From Gammaproteobacteria bacterium (lineage in GTDB: Bacteria > Pseudomonadota > Gammaproteobacteria > Pseudomonadales > Azotimanducaceae), in contig JAJFKA010000045.1 of the NCBI GenBank assembly GCA_021773555.1, positions 1 to 56,177 on the forward strand: a stretch of DNA of 56,177 nt, read 5' to 3'. This document shows positions 33,251 through 43,965 of the stretch, in pieces. A program made the position numbers and the translations under genes. The first letter of the stretch is position 1. Each line of letters starts with the position of its first letter. Under the pieces are notes generated by a model that saw only the letters and a program-made list of their open reading frames with translations, was not told the origin of the DNA and ran no database searches.

Positions 33251-36200
33251 GGGGAGATCGTCACTGCGATCGTGCCAAACGTCGACAGATTGCCATCGTT
33301 ATCACGAACGCGATAGGAAACCGAATCCGAATTCTGCCCGAACACTGCATGCGTGTAAGTAATATCGCCAGTCGCCGGATTGACGGTAACATTGCCGAAC
33401 AAAGGATCCCCCACGATGACAACCGAGCCTGGATTAACGGTTCCATCAGGATCGAATACATTGAGTAAAAGGTCAGAGGAATTGCTGATGACGCCGCTAA
33501 AATTAACCGTAGCCGAACTGTCGCTGATTACTGGCGGCGCACCCACGTAGGGCGTTCTTTCCAGAATCCGGGGGAAAAAATTACTCCGCTCTAATTGACC
33601 GTTCGGGAATGGAAAGTCTACACCGTTGTTCTGATCCTCAACCGCAAGCGTCTGTAATGTCGTCCCCTGAATATTAAACAATCGATTTGTTCGCCGGAAC
33701 GCGATATCTGAATCAGCTGAATGTGCTGAACAATAACTCGCGTCGGGTACGTTGCCGGGGAAATTCTGACCAGAGACAGGGGTCCGGTTGAACACCAGAT
33801 CCAATGCATCATCTGTCATCCAGCAAATCGCCCTCGAACTGCGAGTAACTGATCTGAATCCAGTCGATGTAATTATCTCTTCGATCTCCAACACCCCCAC
33901 GCCATTCGGGTGCACCCGATACTGGATATTACTGGACACCTGCTGGCCAATCTCATTGGAGAAGAAACCGGTTCCCACATAGGTTCCGGCAACCGTCGCG
34001 GCATTCCAGGCGGCTCCAGGGTCACGGACGAAAGACTGAACCACGTCCACCTGATTATTGCCGGTAGCGGTCATGTAGTCTGCCACTACCGTGTCGCCCA
34101 TTGTCCTGCTTTCAAACTTGAAATACCTGACCGAGTCTCCTCCGGAGAAGAACACATCCAGATTCATCTCGTCATTCAGCGACCAGTTGAAGGTCTGGCC
34201 TTTATTCAACGCCGAGCCTGTGCCGCCGTTCTCAAAGGACAGTTCGTCTGGGCTAAGCTGATTCCCATTTTGCAATGTTGGAATGTTATTCCCATGGGAT
34301 ACCAGCAGTGTTCTGGTCTGTCCACCGACGCCAGAAAACGGCAGTGCGGCCTCGGGTGAATAAAGGGTACGCTGGGACATCGATGTTCCAGACTCATCGG
34401 TTACCAGAACGCCATCGGTTACATTGGTTTGAATGCTGCGAGTAAATTCCAAAAATGACACCAGATCCATCCCCGGCGTGTCATTAATTAATGTCAGTTC
34501 AAGGCGGTCGTAAGCAAAGACGAAATTAACCTCCTCCTGAAGGCCGTCATTATCAATATCCTGGAAGAAAACGTTTTCCGAAACGACGTGTCCGCCTGCA
34601 GGTGAAAAATCAAATATTAGCGTGGCGCCCTGCTCGCTCCAGAGGAACTCTGTTTCACCCGCACTTCCGGCAAATGATCCGGTATTGTCTTCCTGTAAAA
34701 TAATACGGTCACCGTTGGATATATCCAGGCCAAACTGGAAAGGCAGTGGATCTTTCTGCACGCTGTAACTCACATGTCGAAAGTTCGGTATGACCTGAAT
34801 ATCAACCTGGTCCGTTGAACCGCCACCGGCGGCATCCGTGACTGTCAATTCAAATCCGTACCCGATGGGAATCACGGAGGACACACCTGCGGAGAATGTC
34901 GGCGTTGCGCTGTTCGGATTGCTCAGGGATATGATCGGACCGAACGTTTGCACCCAACTGAACGTCAATGGTCCATTGATTACAACACTGTCACTGGCAT
35001 CAAGTGTCACAACGCTGCCACCAACGACCTCCTGGTCAGGTCCGGCAACTGCAGCCGCCGCAAAGTCTATATCGACCTGTGCGAAATTAGACTCCACACC
35101 GTTAGCATCGGAAACGCGATAGAAAAATGTATCCGCGTTACCCCCGCCAGAAGGCAGGTAGGTTAAATCACCCGTGGCGTTGTTGACAGTAACGCTGCCG
35201 TTTATCGGATCCTGGATTACACGAACTGTCGTCGGATCAATTGCCGCATCGAATGATAGATCGTTATCAACCACATTAAACACATTGGGTCCGTCAGGTG
35301 AATCCGCAGTTACAAAATCCCGGGCGGCGAACGGCGGATTACTGTTCAGTGCAATCCTGGTTGCGATGACGGGTCGATAGTCAGTCACTATGACATCATT
35401 ACAACCGGATCCTGGAAATACCTGCTCACAGGTATTCACGTCATCCTGCAGCAGGTACTTATAAGTATTGCCAGTCTGCTCAAACAACCGATTGGTAAAC
35501 CGGAACAGGGTGATTTCGTTGGTAACTGCATTGCAGGAATTTACCGAAATCGGAAAGGAACCGGTAACGATACCGTTAACCACCAGGTCACGACCGCCAT
35601 CAATTTGCCAGCACAGACCAACACGCGCGAGATCAAGCCTTCGATCGCCGGTTTCCGGATCGATAAACACGCGCTCCAGGAGTCCGGTGCCATTCGGGTG
35701 AAGACGGAAAGTGCCATCTCGATCGACCACAGTGCCGTCACCTAACTCAAATGTACGCCGAACGGTGAAAACCCCAGCGGTATTTCCCGGATCCCAGACA
35801 CTGCCATCGTGGACAAACGAAATGAATACATCCGACGTTGATAAACCATCCGCTCGCGTGTAGACCGTACCGATCACCTGGCCGGAATCCCGCGTACTCA
35901 AGTGGTAATAGTGAGCAACGTCCCCGCCGGCAAAAGTAACGATGGCATGGCCATCTTCAGCCAGACTCCAGGAAAATGTTGCGTTCCTGTTTCTCGCCGT
36001 ACCACTTCCATTCGCGTTAAAGTTCAGTTCGTCGAGAAACAGATCATTATCAATCTCACCATCGATGCCGATATTGCCTGTGGGCAATAATCGCGTTCCC
36101 AGGGCTGCGGGAAATGGAATCGGTGTAGACAGATCATAAAATACAGCGCTGCTGATCTTATCAATGGCTCGATCAGGCTCCTGAACACCCAGGGATATAT

Positions 36201-37764
36201 TGAAGGTTTTCTCTAATCCCACTTCACGAAGCGAGGTAACAATCTTTGCGGGGTTGTCGTCAACCAACGTTAACTCGAGGCGGTCCGTAATCTCCGTTCG
36301 CTGAAACTCAATGAAGTTACCCTCTGCATCCGGTGGGCTTCTGTCGATGAAATCATCGATCAGTCCGCCAATTGCAGTGAAGTCGAATGTCAACACACCG
36401 CCGATTTCCGTCCAGGAAAAAGGTATGACCTCGAAATCCTCTAACAGATTTCCAGTACCGTCGGCATTCAACGTGACCCGCGAGCCCCCGGCCAGATCAA
36501 TGCCCCCGTCTTCCGGTTCACTCAGTTCATCAACAACGAAGCTGATAGGCGGTAATGCTGGCGTGATGTCAATCTGCACATCGTCACTTGAACTACGGCC
36601 AGTGGCATCGCTGACGGTGACTGTGAAAACCAGTGTTTCAGGAGCCGCCAGCCTGAGCGGCGCGGTAAACGAAGGCGACGATGTCGCGCTGCCGTTCAAC
36701 GTTACCTGTGGTCCTGCACTTTGCTGCCAGTTAAAGCCAATCGTCCCGCCGCCAGACAGACTTGCGGTAGCATCCAGATTGACGGTACTCGATTGCCGCA
36801 CGACCTGATCCAGACCTGCGTCCGCACCGATACGCGTATTGAACAGCGCATCACCATCAATAGAAGGTGGCTGGGTATTTTCATACGCATTAAAGTTGTT
36901 ATTCCTGAAACGATTTAACTCGGCATCAAAATCGACATTGTCAGGCAGGGGTTGAGGTACACCATCGACAACAACATCGACCGGGTCATTGAAGCTACTC
37001 CCATCCAGACGTCCATCGGAGAGGTCCTCGATAACCGAAAGTATAATGGCATAGGTCGGCGAAGCCTCACCAAGCTGAATCGAGACATTGTTGACAATAT
37101 TCGCGACTGTCCCCAGCAGCAGGGCATACTGACGTTGTGCATCAGAGGCGGTTCCGGCCGGTGAAACGGGGTCGGCGGGGATGGTGGTGACCACATCAAA
37201 TCCCGTTTCTGTGGACAACCTGGTGTTGGCGCCATCGAAAACCTGGGAAAAATTGCCAGCCAACGCGTCTCTTCTCGCCTGAATAACCAGTGCATGGGTA
37301 TAAGGTGTAATGGCGACCTCGGTCGCGCCTTCAGGCAACACGGAAAGAAAGCCCTGCCCATCAAGCAAACTAATCTGCCGCTTAAGACCAGGGTCCTGTT
37401 GCTGATCAGATTCATCCACGAAACTACCGCCGGAGGTTTCGACCAGAACACTGCCAGATCCGTTGGGGATGTTTATGGAAAATCCACCCGTTGAATCCGT
37501 CGTCGTTGTCGCGATGTTATTCAACGGAAATCCGAGATCATCAATTTCGTAGAAGGTCACTAATGCGTTGCGCAGCGGACCTTTAGCTGCTGCGCCACTC
37601 ACGGTTCTGCTGTAGTTACTCGAAGTCACCGGCTGCGCCGGGCTGGCATTGGATGCTGTATTGGTTCCGCCACTACCGCCACTCCCACAGGAAGCCAGCA
37701 GCAGCGATCCCACGACAACCAGTAGAAGCTGCCTCACATTTCTATTTCGAGTATTCATGCTCAT
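33247..37764 (-). CDS. Giant surface lipoprotein with duplicated PKD / unique / cadherin-like module
   Basis: 1505 residues from the ATG at 37764 (GAGGTG 8 nt upstream). LLLVVVGSLLLASC gives a lipobox (C26); Gly at +2 favours the outer membrane. Residues about 50-130 resemble a carboxypeptidase-regulatory-like domain (VSGAAAKGPLRNALVTFYEI). Then come two copies of a three-part unit: a PKD/REJ-like domain, a roughly 405-residue domain I do not recognise, and a cadherin-like domain (DPINGSVTVNNATGDLTY; second copy DPLFGNVTVNPATGDITY). Unit 1 lies near 36830-35060, unit 2 near 35060-33250. Conserved pairs in the unknown domain include DRLELTLVDDNP/DRLELTLINDTP and FRLHPNGTGLLE/YRVHPNGVGVLE. It is probably a surface adhesin or ligand-binding protein, third in a unit with Slam-like and FecR genes. 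Confidence 0.85.
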   Translation of the reverse strand: MSMNTRNRNVRQLLLVVVGSLLLASCGSGGSGGTNTASNASPAQPVTSSNYSRTVSGAAAKGPLRNALVTFYEIDDLGFPLNNIATTTTDSTGGFSINIPNGSGSVLVETSGGSFVDESDQQQDPGLKRQISLLDGQGFLSVLPEGATEVAITPYTHALVIQARRDALAGNFSQVFDGANTRLSTETGFDVVTTIPADPVSPAGTASDAQRQYALLLGTVANIVNNVSIQLGEASPTYAIILSVIEDLSDGRLDGSSFNDPVDVVVDGVPQPLPDNVDFDAELNRFRNNNFNAYENTQPPSIDGDALFNTRIGADAGLDQVVRQSSTVNLDATASLSGGGTIGFNWQQSAGPQVTLNGSATSSPSFTAPLRLAAPETLVFTVTVSDATGRSSSDDVQIDITPALPPISFVVDELSEPEDGGIDLAGGSRVTLNADGTGNLLEDFEVIPFSWTEIGGVLTFDFTAIGGLIDDFIDRSPPDAEGNFIEFQRTEITDRLELTLVDDNPAKIVTSLREVGLEKTFNISLGVQEPDRAIDKISSAVFYDLSTPIPFPAALGTRLLPTGNIGIDGEIDNDLFLDELNFNANGSGTARNRNATFSWSLAEDGHAIVTFAGGDVAHYYHLSTRDSGQVIGTVYTRADGLSTSDVFISFVHDGSVWDPGNTAGVFTVRRTFELGDGTVVDRDGTFRLHPNGTGLLERVFIDPETGDRRLDLARVGLCWQIDGGRDLVVNGIVTGSFPISVNSCNAVTNEITLFRFTNRLFEQTGNTYKYLLQDDVNTCEQVFPGSGCNDVIVTDYRPVIATRIALNSNPPFAARDFVTADSPDGPNVFNVVDNDLSFDAAIDPTTVRVIQDPINGSVTVNNATGDLTYLPSGGGNADTFFYRVSDANGVESNFAQVDIDFAAAAVAGPDQEVVGGSVVTLDASDSVVINGPLTFSWVQTFGPIISLSNPNSATPTFSAGVSSVIPIGYGFELTVTDAAGGGSTDQVDIQVIPNFRHVSYSVQKDPLPFQFGLDISNGDRIILQEDNTGSFAGSAGETEFLWSEQGATLIFDFSPAGGHVVSENVFFQDIDNDGLQEEVNFVFAYDRLELTLINDTPGMDLVSFLEFTRSIQTNVTDGVLVTDESGTSMSQRTLYSPEAALPFSGVGGQTRTLLVSHGNNIPTLQNGNQLSPDELSFENGGTGSALNKGQTFNWSLNDEMNLDVFFSGGDSVRYFKFESRTMGDTVVADYMTATGNNQVDVVQSFVRDPGAAWNAATVAGTYVGTGFFSNEIGQQVSSNIQYRVHPNGVGVLEIEEIITSTGFRSVTRSSRAICWMTDDALDLVFNRTPVSGQNFPGNVPDASYCSAHSADSDIAFRRTNRLFNIQGTTLQTLAVEDQNNGVDFPFPNGQLERSNFFPRILERTPYVGAPPVISDSSATVNFSGVISNSSDLLLNVFDPDGTVNPGSVVIVGDPLFGNVTVNPATGDITYTHAVFGQNSDSVSYRVRDNDGNLSTFGTIAVTISP

Positions 37765-37859
37765 GAAACACACCTCTATCTTCCGCTGAACCGACCCCGT
37801 TTTTCTGGCGTCGTTCATTAGTTACTGCGACTTCTCATTCCAAACTACAGACGGACTGC

Positions 37860-39470
37860 CTACTGATTGTCATTTCGATTAAATACAACCGCGCCGTTAA
37901 CACTGCTCGATCCATTGCCAAGATCGTAGGTCATTCCCGCGCCAAGCGGGGCCCCACCTGACGGACTAAATCCGGTAAATGCGCCTGCAAACGTTCCATT
38001 TCCACCGGGACTACCGTTAACCGTTACGGTGTCATACAGACCCGCAAACAATCGTGCATTGATCGCACCTGTACCAGTGGCACTCCAGACCTGGTCCGCG
38101 ATGCCTAGTTGGACATTGCTCGCAACTCTGGCATTGGTAAAATCAGCCGTGAGGCTCGCAGTGCCTAAAACACCTACATTACCGAGATTGTCCGTGGGAT
38201 CCGTGTTGCCTGCCAGGATGTATTCCGCACTACCGCTAATGATCTGGCTGGGCACGGTTTCTGCCGTAGCGGCCACCCAATGCACAGAACCCACTGAGAG
38301 ATCCAACTGGCTGGTTGCGTTGCCGACGGCAAGTGAACCCACTCCCTCGGTCCAGCGACCCCATTTCAATCCGGTTACCGGATCAGCACCCTGATTCACA
38401 TTAGCACCCGTGCCCAGATCATAAACATTGCTCTGCCCGGTGCTGCCAGCAACACCGAATCGAATCAGGCCACCACTTGCGTCAAACACCAGATCGCTTG
38501 CCAGCGCCGTTTGCGAGTCGGCGAGTCCAGGCTGTGCATAAGCAAGACCCTGCGGAGTGGCCAATACCCGTCCGCCGGTAATATCAATCGCACTGCCGGA
38601 TTCACCACGAGCGGTCACCTGCTGATCGGGGGTTGCCGCGCCGGTTTGTGTGGCCGCGTCAGCACCGTCTCGAGTGGCAACTTCTGTGGGCTCATCGGCG
38701 CCCGTAAACTCCTCTGCTATTTCGTCTGCATCCTCAGCCGTACCTTCATCTTCTGACGTGCTTTCATCATTTTCTGCGGCTTCCTCCTCTTCTTCACTAA
38801 GTTGAATCGCGAGCCCCTCTTCACTTAAGGCGCCAGGTGGCGCGAGTAACCGTTGAGGTTCGGTGTTGAAATCCCGCGCAAATCCGAACTGATTGACCGC
38901 GAGGTTAAGATCACCGCCATTGTTGGACATCGACACACCACCGTCCGAGACACCTACATAAAGTCCATCGTCGACGACGCTGCCAGCAGTGCCACAATCA
39001 GCGGCGCAATACCTCGCACTATAGTTGGTACCACGAACACGAATCACGGCAGACGGCGTGGTCACCTGATAAGCAATCGGATTGCTCTTCGCAATTCGAC
39101 CTGTGATTGTTCTGAAGCCGCCACGCTGCAGCGAGAAACTCGCCCTTATAGCGGTGCCCGCACCGATCGCAGGTGTGGTTGCCGTCGCCGGCATCTCAAC
39201 CGCTTCAATGGTGAACCTGGAGCCGGGCCGAACCGCAATTTTTGTTCCGTCGTCCAGCTTGATCTGCACATAAGATCGAGCCGTCGTGACAATGACATCC
39301 CCTGCGTCTACAAAACTGCCCCGGCGCAGGAATTGTTGCTCCGGTTTTTCCACTGACGCCGGTCCCATCACAAAAAGCACCTGGCCAACACTTGCTCCGG
39401 CAGATTCGAATCCCAGAAATAGTATAAGTATCGTCATTGACAGGACGTTGAACTGTTTTGATCTATTCAT
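37860..39470 (-). CDS. Exported FecR-domain protein with acidic linker and C-terminal beta domain
   Basis: 536 residues; the ATG at 39470 has AAAGGAGG 8 nt upstream, one of the best ribosome sites in the window. A signal peptide (NVLSMTILILFLGFESAGAS) is followed by a FecR domain at about 25-205: GQVLFVMGPASVEKPEQQFL, VDAGDVIVTTARSYVQIKLD, TPSAVIRVRGTNYSARYCAA. A very acidic linker spans about 224-262. Residues 300-536 are Gly/Ser/Thr-rich and strand-like, with WSATGTGAINARLFAGLYD and GTFAGAFTGFSPSGGAPLGA, a pattern resembling TbpB-like lipoprotein barrels. There is no sigma/FecA partner, so this is not a classical iron signalling gene. It sits 14 nt after the Slam-like gene and 95 nt before the giant lipoprotein. 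Confidence 0.85.
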   Translation of the reverse strand: MNRSKQFNVLSMTILILFLGFESAGASVGQVLFVMGPASVEKPEQQFLRRGSFVDAGDVIVTTARSYVQIKLDDGTKIAVRPGSRFTIEAVEMPATATTPAIGAGTAIRASFSLQRGGFRTITGRIAKSNPIAYQVTTPSAVIRVRGTNYSARYCAADCGTAGSVVDDGLYVGVSDGGVSMSNNGGDLNLAVNQFGFARDFNTEPQRLLAPPGALSEEGLAIQLSEEEEEAAENDESTSEDEGTAEDADEIAEEFTGADEPTEVATRDGADAATQTGAATPDQQVTARGESGSAIDITGGRVLATPQGLAYAQPGLADSQTALASDLVFDASGGLIRFGVAGSTGQSNVYDLGTGANVNQGADPVTGLKWGRWTEGVGSLAVGNATSQLDLSVGSVHWVAATAETVPSQIISGSAEYILAGNTDPTDNLGNVGVLGTASLTADFTNARVASNVQLGIADQVWSATGTGAINARLFAGLYDTVTVNGSPGGNGTFAGAFTGFSPSGGAPLGAGMTYDLGNGSSSVNGAVVFNRNDNQ

Positions 39471-39484
39471 CTCATCGTCCTCCT

Positions 39485-40828
39485 TTAGTTAAAAACTTTT
39501 CTGAGAAAAATGCCTGCTTCCCACCGATCGAAATCGTATAAATCAACGCTGGAATCCTTTTCGCTGTAACTGGCCTGTAACGTCAGCGACCAATTGCTCG
39601 ATGGGAACCTGGTCCAGGTTCGCCCGACACTGACCGACAGGGTGTCATCCTCCCTGGTCGAGCCAAAAAAGGTGTCGTCATAATCGGTCCTCGACACTGA
39701 CACATTGGCAAACAGGCGATTGCCATCGGCCCCAAACCAGGTCCTGGCGAGTTGCAGGCCGTAACCATCATTACTAAAACTCGATCCCTTCTGCCGGGCA
39801 TCATCGTTACTGACCAATAGTGCGATATTAAGCAGAGCGTTCTGAGCGGCTTTATCCACACCAAAACTCAGCACCGATCGATTGACATCCTGGATGGCCA
39901 GAGTGTCTTCGAAGCGCAGCGTGCTATAGCGTGCAAGACTCGAGAAACGCCAGTTATTGCTTATCTGGTACATATAACTCGCATTCGCACCGTAGTCTTC
40001 TTTGTTGGATTCACGATCCAGCAAAGACACTGCTGCGGTTACTCCAATGCTGGCAAAATGACTCCCACGCTTCCAGTTCCATGCCATACCAACATCCGCA
40101 ACGCTCGAGTCCACAAAATGTGCGGAACCGTTACCGCGATGCATCAGGCTGCCATTTAGTAAAACCTGGGTTTCCACCGAGAGGGGTTTACTCCACAGCG
40201 CACCCATCATCACCTGGCCATAACCCGAATGCTGCTCCAGGTTGTTCGGGCTCAGGGTGAAATTCAGGAACTGAGTGTTGTCAGTAGCCGCTGGCGCATT
40301 ACTGTCATAGCCGATACCCAGATCGATGAAGTACTGCGTTGCGGCCGTGTAGCTTCTTGCTCGCGTGTTGATCGCCATCAGGTAGCGCTCGACCGTCGTC
40401 GCGACCTTCTCAGGTGGATCTTCCTGCAACAGACGTTCGAATTCTATCCGCGCCAGTTCAATATCGCCGACATCAAAATAGGCTCTGGCCAGCTCAAGCC
40501 TGGCACCGGAAAATGCTGGCCTGCGCGTGACCAACCGCTGCAGACTGAAGATCGCTTCCCCGGCGTTGTCACTGTCCAGCGCCGCGACACCGAGCAGATA
40601 GTCATAAGCATCACCGCCGGACCAATCAACTTCATGGGCAATCAGTAGCTCATAGGCGCTTGCAGCCTGTCCATCGCGCAACAGCGCCTTGGCTTCTTCG
40701 AAAATCTGTTCTCGATTTGCGCCCTCGGCAGCAAGCAATTGAAAGCTAAGTACAGGAAGGACAAGCACCAACACCCAGAATCTGGTATGTCGTGCAGGTC
40801 GTGAGGCCATGCGCCTGACGTGATACAT
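39485..40828 (-). CDS. Slam-like outer membrane protein (TPR domain plus DUF560-type beta-barrel)
   Basis: 447 residues from the ATG at 40828, with GAGAG 7 nt upstream; the frame runs to 40966 but that part is not signal-like. A signal peptide (FWVLVLVLPVLSFQLLAAEG) is followed by TPR-like helices at about 38-150 (REQIFEEAKALLRDGQAASA, then YDYLLGVAALDSDNAGEAIF and LELARAYFDVGDIELARIEF). Residues 165-447 form a beta-barrel starting FIDLGIGYDSNAPAATDNTQ and ending WEAGIFLRKVFN. This is the design of Slam proteins (DUF560), which carry lipoproteins across the outer membrane (type XI secretion). It heads a unit with a FecR-domain protein and a giant lipoprotein. Slam identity is by architecture, not alignment. 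Confidence 0.8.
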   Translation of the reverse strand: MYHVRRMASRPARHTRFWVLVLVLPVLSFQLLAAEGANREQIFEEAKALLRDGQAASAYELLIAHEVDWSGGDAYDYLLGVAALDSDNAGEAIFSLQRLVTRRPAFSGARLELARAYFDVGDIELARIEFERLLQEDPPEKVATTVERYLMAINTRARSYTAATQYFIDLGIGYDSNAPAATDNTQFLNFTLSPNNLEQHSGYGQVMMGALWSKPLSVETQVLLNGSLMHRGNGSAHFVDSSVADVGMAWNWKRGSHFASIGVTAAVSLLDRESNKEDYGANASYMYQISNNWRFSSLARYSTLRFEDTLAIQDVNRSVLSFGVDKAAQNALLNIALLVSNDDARQKGSSFSNDGYGLQLARTWFGADGNRLFANVSVSRTDYDDTFFGSTREDDTLSVSVGRTWTRFPSSNWSLTLQASYSEKDSSVDLYDFDRWEAGIFLRKVFN

Positions 40829-41001
40829 ATTGAACTCTCTAGCTTGTACAGCGAACGTGATACCGCGAACCTTAGTTACTTCAACTGCGTTCTCGTGCAT
40901 CCCTGGCACGACTGGCAGATACCGTTTCGATTCTCTCATCCATCGAATCAACCACGCAACTCTCACCAGTGTCCTCTATCGGAAATCCTCGCTAATAATG
41001 T

Positions 41002-42132
41002 TCAGCCAGCGAATCTTATCAGGACCCCGGCGGCGACCGCAGATCCGATGACGCCTGCGACATTGGGTCCCATGGCATGCATCAACAGAAAATTATGTGG
41101 ATTCGATTCAAGACCAACCCGGCTGACCACCCGGGCCGCCATGGGCACGGCAGACACGCCGGCTGCTCCGATCAGCGGATTGATTTTCTGGCTTGATAAA
41201 AGGTTCATTAATTTTGCCATCAGTACACCTGCCGCGGTGCCGATACAAAACGCGACCATACCCAGGGCAAGAATTCCCAGAGTCTCCATCACCAGAAACT
41301 GGTCGGCCTTCAACTTGGAACCCACGGCCAGGCCGAGAAATATCGTCACGATGTTGATCAATGCATTCTGTGTGGTCTCGCTTAAACGCTCGACCACGCC
41401 ACACTCGCGCATCAGGTTGCCGAAACAAAACATGCCCAGCAGGGGTGCGGCACTAGGCACCATCAGCGCGACCAACACCAGCAACATGATTGGAAACAGC
41501 ATTTTTTCCTTCTGCGAAACAATCCGTAACTGGACCATCTCAATTTTCCGCTCGGCCTCGGTAGTCAACAGGCGCATGATCGGTGGCTGGATCAACGGGA
41601 CCAAAGCCATATAGGAGTATGCCGCGACCGCAATAGCACCGAGCAGATGCGGAGCGAGTTTACCCGCCACATAAATGGCGGTTGGCCCATCGGCGCCTCC
41701 AATGATGCCGATCGCGGAGGCCTCGGCAACATCGAAGTCAAATATTCCCAGCCCGGTTAAGGCCAGTGCACCAAGCAGTGTTGCAAAAATTCCGAACTGG
41801 GCCGCAGCACCCAGAAAAAGCGTTTTTGGGTTCGCCAGCAATGGACCAAAATCCGTGAGTGCCCCAACACCCATAAAAATCAGCAATGGAAATATGCCGG
41901 TCTTAATACCCATGTTGTAGAGCTGGTGCAAAACGCCATCGCCTACAGCAATGTCGACGCCGGGTATATTGCTGAGAATGCCACCAAAGCCGATGGGGAC
42001 CAGCAGCAACGGCTCAAAACCCCGGGCAATCGCAAGATACAAAAGCATCAGACCAATACCCAACATGACCACCTGGGCAAGTTCTATTTGATAGAGCCCG
42101 GTACCGCGCCACAAATCCAGTAGTGGTTCCAC
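41002..42132 (-). CDS. oadB: Oxaloacetate decarboxylase beta subunit (Na+ pump)
   Basis: 376 residues from the ATG at 42132. It is polytopic, with the conserved [20 protein letters not shown] region containing the functional Asp for Na+ transport, and [19 protein letters not shown] near the C-terminus. It decarboxylates carboxybiotin while pumping Na+ out of the inner membrane. It follows oadA with an 18-nt gap in a gamma-alpha-beta operon. Length is close to the family norm. It is the last gene; the next on this strand starts 173 nt downstream. Confidence 0.95.
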   Translation of the reverse strand: MEPLLDLWRGTGLYQIELAQVVMLGIGLMLLYLAIARGFEPLLLVPIGFGGILSNIPGVDIAVGDGVLHQLYNMGIKTGIFPLLIFMGVGALTDFGPLLANPKTLFLGAAAQFGIFATLLGALALTGLGIFDFDVAEASAIGIIGGADGPTAIYVAGKLAPHLLGAIAVAAYSYMALVPLIQPPIMRLLTTEAERKIEMVQLRIVSQKEKMLFPIMLLVLVALMVPSAAPLLGMFCFGNLMRECGVVERLSETTQNALINIVTIFLGLAVGSKLKADQFLVMETLGILALGMVAFCIGTAAGVLMAKLMNLLSSQKINPLIGAAGVSAVPMAARVVSRVGLESNPHNFLLMHAMGPNVAGVIGSAVAAGVLIRFAG

Positions 42133-42150
42133 TAATTTTCCTGACCCTGT

Positions 42151-43911
42151 TCAGGCAAGAGTCACCAGCGTGTCTCCCGCATTGACGGAGGCGCCTTCCT
42201 GAGCGAAAACCTCCTGTACCTGACCGGCAGTGCTGGTACGAATCTCGGTTTCCATTTTCATGGCTTCCAGCACAAGCACAACGTCACCGCTGGCAACCGT
42301 GTCTCCTGGCGCCACCAGCACCTTGAATATATTGCCTGCCAGGGGAGCCGTGATGCCCACACGCCCCTTCCCGGGCGCCGGCGTTGCTGGCGGCACAACC
42401 GACGCTCCACCTGTTTGAATTTCCCCACCTGGCATGACCCTGACAACATAAGCCTGCCCTTCGACTTCAACGGTAAACACATCGCCAGAGGCAGCATCAG
42501 TTTGTGCGACCGGTGCAACTTCAGGTGCAGGCTCAAAGGCGGACGGATTATTACGATTCGCGAGAAACTTCAATCCAGGCTGGGGAAACAACGCATAGGT
42601 CAACACATCATCATCCGGGTCCATCCCGAAGATAAGTTGTTTTTCATCTTTCATGGCCAGCAGTTCAGCTTTGATCCGGTCAAATTCCGCACCCAGATTG
42701 TCCGCAGGTCGACACCTGACAGGCTGGGCACCCGCCAGAATACGAGCCTGCAGATCCTTGTTCACCGGAGCCGGGGTGGCGCCATATTCACCCTTCAATA
42801 CACCTTCTGTTTCCAGAGTAACGGTCTGATAGCGTTTTCCGGTCAACACATTAAGCACCGCCTGGGTACCGACTATTTGTGAGGTCGGGGTCACCAGCGG
42901 AATGAAACCGAGATCTTCACGAACTTTAGGGATTTCTTCAAGGACCTCATCCAGCCTGTCCGTTGCGTTCTGTTCACGTAACTGGTTCTCCAGATTGGTG
43001 AGCATGCCGCCCGGCACCTGAGCGACAAGAATCCTCGAATCGACACCGCGAAGGGCGCCCTCAAAGCTCGCGTATTTTTTTCTCACTTCCCTGAAATAAG
43101 CCGCAATGTCCTCTAGTAAAAATATGTCCAGACCGGTATCCCGCGGTGTCCCAGCGAGAATCGCAACGATTGATTCCGTGGGAGAATGGCCGTAGGTCAT
43201 GCTCATGGATGAAATCGCGGTATCCACGTTGTCGATGCCCGCCTCAATCGATTTCAGGTAAGTCGCCGTGGACATACCGGTGGTTGCATGGGATTGCATA
43301 TGAATCGGGATATCGAGCGCCTTTTTCAGGTTCGTGACCAGTTCAAAAGCAACATAGGGGGACAACAAACCTGCCATATCTTTGATCGCGATTGAATGCG
43401 CACCCATATCAGCAAGCCGTATCCCCATCTGCACCCAGGTATCAATGGTATGTACCGGACTGACGGTGTAGCACAGGGTTCCCTGCGCATGTTTGCCCTG
43501 ACCGCGTACAGCGGCGATTGAACGCTCAAGATTTCGAGGATCGTTCATCGCATCAAAAATGCGGAACACATCAATCCCGTTAAACACGGCCCGTTCTACA
43601 AACTTATCGACCAGGTCATCGGCGTAGTGTCGATATCCGAGGATGTTCTGGCCACGAAACAGCATTTGCTGCGGTGTATTGGGCATGGCTTTTTTTAATT
43701 CGCGAATACGTTCCCAGGGATCTTCGCCCAGGTAGCGAATACAGGCGTCAAAGGTGGCACCGCCCCAGCTCTCCAGCGACCAGAATCCGACCTGGTCAAG
43801 CTTCTCCGCAATCGGCAACATGTCATCAAGGCGCATGCGGGTTGCCAGTAACGACTGGTGGGCATCGCGAAGCACAACGTCAGTGATGCCAAGTGGTTTG
43901 GGCTCAGGCAC
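42151..43911 (-). CDS. oadA: Oxaloacetate decarboxylase alpha subunit (biotinylated carboxyltransferase)
   Basis: 586 residues from the ATG at 43911. The carboxyltransferase TIM barrel begins [20 protein letters not shown]; the metal His pair is in [14 protein letters not shown] and the catalytic Lys in [21 protein letters not shown]-type middle domain follows, then a Pro-rich linker near 505-515, then the biotinyl domain with K552 in [15 protein letters not shown]. It transfers carboxylate from oxaloacetate to biotin, giving pyruvate, and passes it to OadB. The gene lies between oadG (54 nt) and oadB (18 nt). Confidence 0.96.
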   Translation of the reverse strand: MPEPKPLGITDVVLRDAHQSLLATRMRLDDMLPIAEKLDQVGFWSLESWGGATFDACIRYLGEDPWERIRELKKAMPNTPQQMLFRGQNILGYRHYADDLVDKFVERAVFNGIDVFRIFDAMNDPRNLERSIAAVRGQGKHAQGTLCYTVSPVHTIDTWVQMGIRLADMGAHSIAIKDMAGLLSPYVAFELVTNLKKALDIPIHMQSHATTGMSTATYLKSIEAGIDNVDTAISSMSMTYGHSPTESIVAILAGTPRDTGLDIFLLEDIAAYFREVRKKYASFEGALRGVDSRILVAQVPGGMLTNLENQLREQNATDRLDEVLEEIPKVREDLGFIPLVTPTSQIVGTQAVLNVLTGKRYQTVTLETEGVLKGEYGATPAPVNKDLQARILAGAQPVRCRPADNLGAEFDRIKAELLAMKDEKQLIFGMDPDDDVLTYALFPQPGLKFLANRNNPSAFEPAPEVAPVAQTDAASGDVFTVEVEGQAYVVRVMPGGEIQTGGASVVPPATPAPGKGRVGITAPLAGNIFKVLVAPGDTVASGDVVLVLEAMKMETEIRTSTAGQVQEVFAQEGASVNAGDTLVTLA

Positions 43912-43965
43912 TGCTAGACTCGTTCACTGGTGGTAAAGAAAACGATAGATAACACGTGTGCCTCA

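Noticed and set aside
36311-36808. 165-residue plus-strand frame, Ser/Pro/Val-rich
   Set aside because: Antisense shadow of the giant lipoprotein.
38853-39356. 167-residue plus-strand frame
   Set aside because: Antisense to the FecR-domain gene, which has a signal peptide and excellent ribosome site.
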